From assembly GCF_001425205.1 (NCBI RefSeq), contig NZ_LMDW01000005.1:62001-126000 (forward strand): a stretch of DNA of 64,000 bases. Reading direction: 5' to 3'. The notes below the pieces were generated by a model. That model made no database searches, was not told the origin of the DNA, and saw only the letters and a list, made by a program, of their open reading frames with translations. Each line of letters opens with the position of its first letter. Position 1 is the first letter of the stretch. The stretch comes from Variovorax sp. Root411 (GTDB lineage Bacteria; Pseudomonadota; Gammaproteobacteria; Burkholderiales; Burkholderiaceae_C). Positions 45,701 through 52,836 of this stretch are shown in pieces. The position numbers and the translations under genes are program-made.

Positions 45701-46174
45701 GTTGGAAGGCTTCACATCCCGATGCGCGGTGGAACGGGTGTGGGCAAAGGCCAATGCATCGAGAACGCCCTTTCCGACGGATCGGTAGTAGGCCTCCCAG
45801 TTCTCGTACTTACCGGGCGCCAAGACGGCGCCGAGATCCTGCTCGACCCACTCCATCACGACGAAATGCACGCCGTTTTCGTCGTCGCGCCCTGAATCGA
45901 GGATGCGCACAATGTGCCGGTGCGCCAGATCCGACAGCGCCTGGACCTCGCGCCGAAACGACTCTTCAATTACCTCGTCGGTATTGCCTTCGCTCCTGAA
46001 AACCTTCAGCGCGACCATGCTGCTGGTCTCAATGTCGGTGGCGCGGTAAACCGACGAGAGCCCTCCGCTCTTCGGATTTCCCCGTGTGATGTAGCGCCCC
46101 TCACCCAGGCTCAGTCGTTTGGCTTCTTTGCGCTCAGCGATATCCTTGAGCGTGACCTTGTTGTTCTCCGACAT
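42713..46174 (-). CDS. Ser/Thr protein kinase fused to SF1 (Dna2/UPF1-like) helicase
   Basis: This is a 1,153-residue protein. The kinase domain (about 25-275) has VALK (Lys57), HRDVKPSN (151-158) and DFG (171-173), all catalytic residues intact. A linker domain follows. The SF1 helicase has Walker A GPPGTGKTT near 600, VDEAS near 865, a long helical insertion between (about 680-800), and the C-terminal motifs VVDAFQGREADI and NVALSRGKELL. It is probably an ATP-dependent nucleic-acid translocase under kinase control. The start at 46174 has AGGAG about 10 bases upstream. It follows the HNH-DGQHR gene after 84 bases, the widest gap in the operon. Confidence 0.92.
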   Translation of the reverse strand: MSENNKVTLKDIAERKEAKRLSLGEGRYITRGNPKSGGLSSVYRATDIETSSMVALKVFRSEGNTDEVIEESFRREVQALSDLAHRHIVRILDSGRDDENGVHFVVMEWVEQDLGAVLAPGKYENWEAYYRSVGKGVLDALAFAHTRSTAHRDVKPSNVLVTDEGVVKLCDFGISKIRNFLAPGVTLARFSSAPYSPPELDDGSYSYSRDVFGFAALSVAALTGRAPSKYEELFALLEEAPLEEPIRRVLRRCLELNQPELRPANAVLLQAELERAAPAPMAQTLPLVLVALTNKVRDAVEHDLGLRGPQGERFIERDLEGARMEELPLTAEKPDRSFRLYGGKYGYTALRDSSGGKLVLVAALEYQPSEIDRKRNNAADPEVRLALSGTTSQASNEALDSLLDRLLTFSADQKQRKLEQRELALYQTWVDLLSAKTELEKMRCVRLAYAGREASGEFVRLKLKPDTDGSALVGQDVMVQAGRLGEFRGRAVSRSEGNLIIRPSIRNRIDAGAIPEEGIVETDTAKTDGSLGKQKSAVDAVRYGRSVNPELGGYIVSPDRVPVPEQVDVEFINPNIDDDKKEAVVAALSGPALLLVEGPPGTGKTTFITELVLQTLKVNPNARVLLTSQTHVALDNSLERIVGQSGMVVSAVRIGQEDDERIATSTRKLMLDAKLPEMRKQALAAGNAFMERWALEHDLNVRDVRRAMALERHAFLKTHLEEVEGCMQVLEPQLSDENRKTLSAEEVAAVEDQFEGLSKERDGLERMLKESMKDLGTYVDTKEELKEFAECSAADLRGWAEAYAARTPAGGQLKQLLQSHAEWETAFGRGREFQAAVIAASQVVAGTCLGVMSIPGRNDISYDLCIVDEASIATPTEVLVPMARARRTVVVGDSKQLSPFQDPELKALGLLEKWGLKPEDQKATLFNHLSAHLPSALKKTLTTQHRMLPAIGDLISECFYGKDLRSIERTPASHLTGVMPKPVTWYSTARKPNRGSRPQGTSFYNDAEVELVMNLLSRIDFYIQGGRNKDKRVSVAVLAGYDPQRQRLQTAVQTRRTQWKSFSEIFVNVVDAFQGREADILVFSVTRSEVKGLGFLREMERINVALSRGKELLAIVGDHAFCQAAAGAKNPLRDVIDYIRRNPQTCVIEEVAP

Positions 46175-46258
46175 CTGCGTGTGCTCCTATGACGCCCTTT
46201 CGCTACCAATGCGAAGGGCCAATGAACGGTCGTACTTCCTGTGTTGGCGGCGGCTCGG

Positions 46259-47863
46259 CTACTTCATCATCTCCACCAGGTTCAAGCCCTTCGCCATCAC
46301 TTGGACGCCCTGCGGACTCTTTCCCGTGGCGAAAACCGTTTCCCAGAAGCTGTTGTTCGCCTTGCCGCCGAACACGGTCTCCGAGAGATCCTTGTTGGCC
46401 CACAGCGGCAAGCCCGCCAGATTGCGCACGAAGTTGCGGATGTTGGTCCACAGTTGCTCTGGAAACGGGTACTGGAACAGCCGCTCCTTCTGCGTGGGCA
46501 TGCCTGTATTCACGAAGTAGGTGTACGCGATCTGCTCCACGAATTTCAGCCAGTTGTAGAGCACTTCCTCCTTACTCATGCGAAAGGCGCGCAGGTGCGG
46601 CAGTGGGAAGTTCGTGCCCTTCTGCAGCTGGCTCTCGATCTTGTCGGTTCCGATGTCGCTGTCGAACTTGCCGATGTAGATCTCTTCGGCAATCACGTTC
46701 ATCAGCCGGATCAACTGCGACGTCTCCAGCTCCCGCGGGTTCTGTCCGTCCTCCAGACCAAAGTGCAGTGGCGTGTCGAGCACCTCTTGGTAGATGAAAA
46801 AGGAGTAGAAGGTCTTGTCGATGGAGCTGTATGAAAGCGGGCGTTCCTTGCCCCGACCGCCGTAGTCGATGAAGTCGCGCAGCTTGTTGTCGGCGGACGA
46901 AGTCACGCCATCGCGCACGGCATCCAGGATGTAACGCTTCATCTCGCGCGACTGGCCCTTGAAGTACGACACGAGATCGCGCTCGCTGAAGGCTAGATCG
47001 TCACTTGGGCGATTGGTCTCGGTGCGAAAGCGGTCGATGCGGTCACGGTACAGCGTGCTGCCCAGGTGCCGCTGGACCGACTTGTCGAACGCCACCTGCT
47101 TGAGCGTGGTGCCGGCGTTGGTATTGGTGGTGATCAGCGTATCGGGGTTGGGGTCGACGAACACGCGCACCGGCATGGCCTTTGCGCCCAGCATGATCTG
47201 CGCTGCAGCCTTGTGCTGGCCGTCGAACACGTGCACCGCACTCTTGCCGCCCTCGGATGTCATCCACGCCAGCGGGACGTGCAACTGCGGGCGCTTCAGG
47301 TAGAACTCTTCGACTAGCTTGCTGATGTTGCTGCCTATGGCGCGCGGGTTGATGCGGTCGTCGTGCCGCAGGTACTGGATTGGCAGCTTGACAAAGAAGT
47401 AGCGGAAGCCGCTCAACTCGTCCAAGTACACCGGCACCGTGTAGATAGCCTGATCGCCCACGGCGCTGAGCGTGAACTGAATCTGGTCGCCTACCAGCTT
47501 GAAGCTCAGCTCGGCCTGGCCGCCGCCAGCCTGAGTAAGGATGTCGCCCAGATTGGGGCTGCGGTTGTCAGGCTCCAGCGCCTCTTTCAATGCGGCAAAG
47601 CGCTGCAGCAGCCGGGCCACTTCCAGATTCGTCGCCTGCTTGGAGCGGTTGCAGCTGTCATGCGTGAGCGCGAAATTGCTCGGGTCGTCCTTGCCACCCG
47701 TCTTGAGCGGGATGACATGGTCGACGTCCAGGTTGTCCTTGTGCAACTGAAGGTCCAGCACCTTCTCGCAGATGAAGCAGTGCCCGCTCTGGGTTTGGTG
47801 CAGTGTCTCGATCAGCGCCTTGCGCTCGTCGGAGGTCTGGCGGTTGAGGAACAGCGATGACAT
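46259..47863 (-). CDS. HNH endonuclease fused to a DGQHR (DndB-like) domain
   Basis: This is a 534-residue protein. The N-terminal HNH nuclease (about 28-78) has CFIC, LDVDHVIPL, SNFALTHDSCNRSK. The middle contains VFDGQHKAAAQ near 217, a DGQHR-type motif, with a conserved NTNAG and VAFDKSVQ that follow in DndB-like proteins. The C-terminal 200 residues are helical. DGQHR proteins are found with DNA phosphorothioation and other defence loci. The ATG at 47863 overlaps the methyltransferase stop (TGATG). Confidence 0.82.
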   Translation of the reverse strand: MSSLFLNRQTSDERKALIETLHQTQSGHCFICEKVLDLQLHKDNLDVDHVIPLKTGGKDDPSNFALTHDSCNRSKQATNLEVARLLQRFAALKEALEPDNRSPNLGDILTQAGGGQAELSFKLVGDQIQFTLSAVGDQAIYTVPVYLDELSGFRYFFVKLPIQYLRHDDRINPRAIGSNISKLVEEFYLKRPQLHVPLAWMTSEGGKSAVHVFDGQHKAAAQIMLGAKAMPVRVFVDPNPDTLITTNTNAGTTLKQVAFDKSVQRHLGSTLYRDRIDRFRTETNRPSDDLAFSERDLVSYFKGQSREMKRYILDAVRDGVTSSADNKLRDFIDYGGRGKERPLSYSSIDKTFYSFFIYQEVLDTPLHFGLEDGQNPRELETSQLIRLMNVIAEEIYIGKFDSDIGTDKIESQLQKGTNFPLPHLRAFRMSKEEVLYNWLKFVEQIAYTYFVNTGMPTQKERLFQYPFPEQLWTNIRNFVRNLAGLPLWANKDLSETVFGGKANNSFWETVFATGKSPQGVQVMAKGLNLVEMMK

Positions 47864-50800
47864 CAATGGGGTTCCTGACGTTGTTCAAAGTGCGCCCATG
47901 CGGTGCGGTAGTCTGCCTCGCGGTCGGCCAGCGCGAAGGGAGCGACGTATTGGATTGAGCGGTCCACCGGGCCGGTGGGCAAGGTGTCGTCGCGCACAGT
48001 GCGCTCGATTACAGTGCCGACGGGCGCTGGCGACTTGCCGTCCTTGGGCTGGATGTCTTCCCAGCCGAGGCGACGCGCTTCGGTGCGGCCGTCGGGATAG
48101 CGCACCGTGCACGGCCGGTCGTTGCGGCCGGCTTTGCGCGGCAGGCCTACGCCCACTAGGCCCTTGCTGGCGGTAAACACGATCCGTCCGCGGGCGTCGT
48201 ACCAGGTGTCGCGCTCGTACTGGCGCATCACCGGGAACTGCACGCGGTAGATGGTGAGCAGTTCGTCCAGCGTCAGGCCCAAGGCCTGGGCTGCCAGCAC
48301 GTCGATCTCGACCAAGAGCTGGCGGCGGGCGTAGTCGGTGCGCACGGCGCAGTGGCGGTGCCAAGTGGGCTGCAGTGCGTCGAAGAAACCTGCTGGTAGG
48401 CGGGCGTCGGTGCTAGTCCAGGAATCGTTCCGAAATCGCGGATCCCAGGCGGCCTGCCAGACGCTAGCCCAGTGCTTGGTCAAACAGTTGAGGCTGAGTG
48501 CGCGCGCGCACAACTGCGGCGTTCCTGGAAGCAGGGGCATCAGGCTGGCCGTAGCGTTCCGAAAGTCCTTCTTGCCCGACACGCGCACGAAGAAGTCGAA
48601 GGGCAACGAGGCCCAGTAGCCGGCTGCTGGCACGAGTTCGCTGTTGTCCTTGATCGCGACCGAGAAGACGCCATCGATATGCGCGAAACCCGGCGGCAGC
48701 AAGACCGGGCGTACCGACCGCTCGTCGCCTGGGTGCGCTCCGCGACGCGAGGCCACGCGAACATAGGCGGTCACTGGCTTCTGACGCGTCTCGCCAATTT
48801 CCAGCCAACCTACTCGACTTGTGCGCGCGACGTACTGTTGCTCAGCCAACGCTGGCACATAGTTGCTCCGCGGCAGGTAGTCATCCGGCACCGCCTCGAG
48901 GTCGATCACGTCGTAGTGGCTGTTCTGCCTGCACACAGCGCGCGGCGTCTTGTTCAGCGGGTTGCCAACGAAAAAGTGGGGGCCGGAGAGGACGAACTCG
49001 GCGGGCGAGGCCACGAAGTCGGTCTGGCGACGAATAGTGCCGTCGCGCTGTGCCCCTGTCTCGTGCCACATCTCCAGCGTGAAGTAGTCGTCCTTCAAGT
49101 CACCCAGCCGCCGTGGCACCTGGGCAAACTTCTCCAGCACTGACACCAACTCGCGGCTGTGCACCGCCGGCAGGCGGGCCTGCGCTGCGGGCGTGTCAGC
49201 CGCGTCGTAGAGCTTGGCAAATGTGCCAAGCAGCGCCTGGTCCACGTGGATTACGCGGCTAGCGTGGCCGTCAATGTTCCATCCACCCGCGTCGCGCTTG
49301 ATGCCCGGTGTGGTGCCGCCGCCAGGGTGCTGCAGGCTCGTATCGACCGTAGCCGGCGCGAACACGTTGGCCATGTGGCGGAAGTGCGGCGCGGAGCGCG
49401 GAGCGCCGTACAGGTTGATGCTGAACTTAGTGTTGTGGTGAACCTCGGCAAACAGCGTCAACTGGTTCTCGAACTGGTAGTGCGCTCGCAACCGCGGATA
49501 CGCCGCCGCCCGCAACTCGCCGCCCTTGGGGTCGTCGTACACACCCTCAGGATGCAGCAGGCCCTGCACGCCACCGCCAATGCGCCAAACCAGCGGCAGG
49601 AAGCATTTGTAGAGGTTACTCTGCTGGCCCTTGAGCAGCGGGAAGTTCTGCACTCCATTGAGGAAGGCGGCAAGACCTTCGGTGGTGATGCATTCGTTCA
49701 CGTAGTCAGCCCGCGCCGCGGATGCGCCCTCGAACACCGCTTCGCGCTGGCTGGCTGTCTCCTGCGCGCTCAGGCGGCGAATCGCAAATCGCGGGTCGAA
49801 GTCCGACAGCAGTGCCTGTTCGTTCCACTCCACCTTGATCCACGGCGGGTTGCCCAGCACCAGGTCGAAACCCCTGCGTGCCTTGAACTGGTCGGCAAAC
49901 TCCAACTCCCAGTGGAAGAAATGCTGTGACTCAGTCACCTGTTGAGCGCACTTCAGCGTGGGCAGTGCAGCCACAAGCGCATCGATGTCCACCTGCCCGT
50001 AGCGATCCCGCTCCGGCGTGAAGTCCAGCGTCGATTGCGGCAGCGTCTCGGGGAAGAAGTCCCCCGCCGGCGGTGGCTCAGCCAGCGAGGCATTGCCCTG
50101 CAGCAGGGTCTCCAGCACAAACCACCACTCCTCCCGAGTGGGCAAGCTCGCCGCCTCGCTCAAGGGCCAGAACCACAGCGCGCACCACAGGTCCATCGCC
50201 AGCTTCAGGCGCCGGTAGGGGCTGGCGTTCTTCACCTGTTCCGACAACATCTCGCGCTGGAACGTGGCGTCCTTCTGTGCGGTGGTGGTGGGCGCGCGGT
50301 TGGGCGCCGGGTCAGGCCACACATGCAGTTCGTCGCTGGTGACTTTGCGCACGCGTGCCAACTCCAGCGCATGTTGTTGCCAGAGGGCTTCGGCGGCCAC
50401 GGTCAGCGCCTTCACGCGGCGCGCCTCATCGACCGACAGCGGCGCAATGAAGTCCGAGCGCCACTTCTTGAAGGTCTCGAAAGCCTTGGGCTCCAGCGCC
50501 TTGACCACTTTGTCGGTGCAACTGGCCATGCCGTCGGCCGGCAGCAGGAAATGGAAGACATCACTGTCTGCGGGTGAGGCAGTCATGGCCACCGCACGCG
50601 GCACAGCCGCGCGCCAGTCGCGTTCAGGCACGCCCTTTTCACCCCGGCCCGGCGTGAGCTGGGCGGCGCTGAATACATCACGCCGGGCACCCACCAACGA
50701 GTTGCCGTTGCGCAACTGCATGCCGAACCACGGCACGTGGCTGCCCTTGAAGATGGCGTTCAGCCACAGCGACACCTCGGCCAGTTCCACGGCTACAGGG

Positions 50801-52812
50801 TTCAAGTCAACGCCGAAGACGTTGTTGTCAGCGATGAACATCTTCACCCGCTGCTTCTCTTCCGTGTACTGGTCGTGCGAGATGGTTTCGCCCAGTTCCT
50901 TTTGTTTGGCCTGTAGGTATGCCTCGGCTAACTGGTTTATGGCCTCATTCAAGAACGCCGCGCTGCCCATGGCAGGCTCGCAGATGGTGAGTTTCAGAAT
51001 GTCGTCGGCCGTCTGGCGGGTGGGCAGCAGTTCCTTCAGCGCGTGCTCCACCAAGCACTTGGTCAGCACTTCGGGCGTGTAGTACGAGGCTGACTTTTCC
51101 CGCGCCCGGCCAGCCAGGCGGTAGATGAAGGTGCCCTTTTTGTACTGGCGCGGCTCGCCGCCGAACAGGCGTTCGGCGTCGGTGTACTGATTGATCTTGC
51201 TGGCTGGAACGAAGTAGGCTGCGTCCAGCGGGTCCACCTCGGCGTCCTTCTTCTTCTCGGCGGTGGTGGGTGCAGGCTGGTCGGCGTCGTCGCCATCGCT
51301 GTTGCCTTCGACCTCCCCATCACCTTCCTCGATGTCGCCATCGTCTCCCTCTGCGGCCGGCTTCTCCTTCTTGCGCTTCGGGTCTGGCCGCACCTCGTAA
51401 AGATCGTCCTCGGCGAAAAAGCCGCGGAAGGACAGCAGCGCTTCGTACACCGCGCCCAGCTGGTTGATGCCTAGCGTGCCGTAGCTGATGCGGCCTCGAC
51501 TGCCTTTCCCGCTCTTGCCACCGCCCTCGCGCGACAGGGACATCAGCCGGACGACCTTCTGCAGCACCTTGTTGCGCAGCTTCACGGTGCCCAGCAGAGG
51601 GGTCTGCTTGGGGTCGAACAGGTGGCCTTGCAGTGGGGCGATGGTGAACCCGGTGTCCAGCAACTGGTCGGCGCTGCCCAGCAACTCATCCTGCTGTCCA
51701 CCTTGGGTACCGCGCTTGGGGAAGCCTTCCCATATCAGCGAGAAGAGCTGCTTGAGGCTTTCGTGAAAGTAGGTACCTTCCTGGGATTCGGCCGTGGTGA
51801 GCGGCATCTGTTCGAGTTCGCGCAGGTGCTCCAGGCTGTAGCCCTTGAGGTAGGTCTCGGCCGTGATCGGCGCGTAGCCCAAGTCCGGCCGCGCCTCAAT
51901 GTAGAACAGGAACAACAGCCGGTACATGTAGCGCAGGCATTCGCGACTGAGTTGGTCGGCCAGGTCGATATCGTTGCGCTCGAAGATTTTTTCCTTGGCG
52001 ACCTCGCGCTTGTAGCGGATGGCTTCGTTGCCGATCGCTTCGATGCATTCGCGCAGTGCGTACTTCAGGTCGGTGGAGACTTCGAACGCGTGCTTGTGCG
52101 AGCTGTCGTCCAGCGTGTCGAGCATGGCCGTGCCGCCGGATGCCGGCAGCACCGAGTCGGCGCCGGCCAGCGCAGCGAAGGCGCGGAACTGCTTATCGTC
52201 GCGCGGGCCGAAGAGTTCCGGCAGGTTAAAGCTGAGCAGGGCCTTGCGACCCCACTTGCCGCGCTCGATGAGCAGCCAGGTTTCATGGTGCACCAGCAGC
52301 ACCCAACGCGGCGGCGTGTCGTCGCCGAACACGGCTTTGGTGAGCACCTCTTCCCAGTCGGATTGGCTGGCCTTGCCATCCGTGTTGAGGGGCGGGCACT
52401 GCAGAGGATGCGCCTCTTCGTCGCCTGGGGCGGCGGGTGGGGCTACAGCGGCGGCGATCACGAGTAGGGGGTGAGCTTTGGCGTCGCGGTACACGGCCAG
52501 CACGGGCAGGTTGCTGTCCGCCAGCTCCAGTGTCTGGGGTGCTGTTTCGTAGCCAATGGCTTGTAGCAGCGGCTGCACCAGGTCGATCAGCAGCGGCATG
52601 CGGTCTGCTAACTTGCGCTCGGCCAGGAAGCGTTCGCGGGCGCGGAAGTAGGCGGCGCCACCGGCAGTGCGCAGGCGTGAAACGGGGTTCGCTGAGCCTT
52701 GTTCCTTCCAGCGGTCGAACAATTGCTTGAGGTCGCGTTCAACGATCTCGTCCAGGTAATGTTGGCTGTAGAACTCGTTGGCGTTTTCCAGCCCGGTGAT
52801 GGCGAAGCTCAT
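47863..52812 (-). CDS. Large N6-adenine DNA methyltransferase (DrmMI / type IIG-like)
   Basis: This is a protein of about 1,649 residues. Motif I is a variant, CEPAMGSAAFL near 611, and motif IV is GNPPWI near 987, so it is an N6-adenine methylase of the Eco57I class. An acidic, low-complexity segment lies near 500-530. The C-terminal 500 residues should carry target recognition. There is no clear nuclease motif at the N-terminus, so it may only methylate; in DISARM class 1 a comparable adenine methylase (DrmMI) marks self. I chose the ATG at 52812 because AGGA lies 6 bases upstream. It begins 24 bases after the SNF2 helicase stop. Confidence 0.88.
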   Translation of the reverse strand: MSFAITGLENANEFYSQHYLDEIVERDLKQLFDRWKEQGSANPVSRLRTAGGAAYFRARERFLAERKLADRMPLLIDLVQPLLQAIGYETAPQTLELADSNLPVLAVYRDAKAHPLLVIAAAVAPPAAPGDEEAHPLQCPPLNTDGKASQSDWEEVLTKAVFGDDTPPRWVLLVHHETWLLIERGKWGRKALLSFNLPELFGPRDDKQFRAFAALAGADSVLPASGGTAMLDTLDDSSHKHAFEVSTDLKYALRECIEAIGNEAIRYKREVAKEKIFERNDIDLADQLSRECLRYMYRLLFLFYIEARPDLGYAPITAETYLKGYSLEHLRELEQMPLTTAESQEGTYFHESLKQLFSLIWEGFPKRGTQGGQQDELLGSADQLLDTGFTIAPLQGHLFDPKQTPLLGTVKLRNKVLQKVVRLMSLSREGGGKSGKGSRGRISYGTLGINQLGAVYEALLSFRGFFAEDDLYEVRPDPKRKKEKPAAEGDDGDIEEGDGEVEGNSDGDDADQPAPTTAEKKKDAEVDPLDAAYFVPASKINQYTDAERLFGGEPRQYKKGTFIYRLAGRAREKSASYYTPEVLTKCLVEHALKELLPTRQTADDILKLTICEPAMGSAAFLNEAINQLAEAYLQAKQKELGETISHDQYTEEKQRVKMFIADNNVFGVDLNPVAVELAEVSLWLNAIFKGSHVPWFGMQLRNGNSLVGARRDVFSAAQLTPGRGEKGVPERDWRAAVPRAVAMTASPADSDVFHFLLPADGMASCTDKVVKALEPKAFETFKKWRSDFIAPLSVDEARRVKALTVAAEALWQQHALELARVRKVTSDELHVWPDPAPNRAPTTTAQKDATFQREMLSEQVKNASPYRRLKLAMDLWCALWFWPLSEAASLPTREEWWFVLETLLQGNASLAEPPPAGDFFPETLPQSTLDFTPERDRYGQVDIDALVAALPTLKCAQQVTESQHFFHWELEFADQFKARRGFDLVLGNPPWIKVEWNEQALLSDFDPRFAIRRLSAQETASQREAVFEGASAARADYVNECITTEGLAAFLNGVQNFPLLKGQQSNLYKCFLPLVWRIGGGVQGLLHPEGVYDDPKGGELRAAAYPRLRAHYQFENQLTLFAEVHHNTKFSINLYGAPRSAPHFRHMANVFAPATVDTSLQHPGGGTTPGIKRDAGGWNIDGHASRVIHVDQALLGTFAKLYDAADTPAAQARLPAVHSRELVSVLEKFAQVPRRLGDLKDDYFTLEMWHETGAQRDGTIRRQTDFVASPAEFVLSGPHFFVGNPLNKTPRAVCRQNSHYDVIDLEAVPDDYLPRSNYVPALAEQQYVARTSRVGWLEIGETRQKPVTAYVRVASRRGAHPGDERSVRPVLLPPGFAHIDGVFSVAIKDNSELVPAAGYWASLPFDFFVRVSGKKDFRNATASLMPLLPGTPQLCARALSLNCLTKHWASVWQAAWDPRFRNDSWTSTDARLPAGFFDALQPTWHRHCAVRTDYARRQLLVEIDVLAAQALGLTLDELLTIYRVQFPVMRQYERDTWYDARGRIVFTASKGLVGVGLPRKAGRNDRPCTVRYPDGRTEARRLGWEDIQPKDGKSPAPVGTVIERTVRDDTLPTGPVDRSIQYVAPFALADREADYRTAWAHFEQRQEPH

Positions 52813-52836
52813 GGTCGTTCCTGCCAGTTTCAGCAA

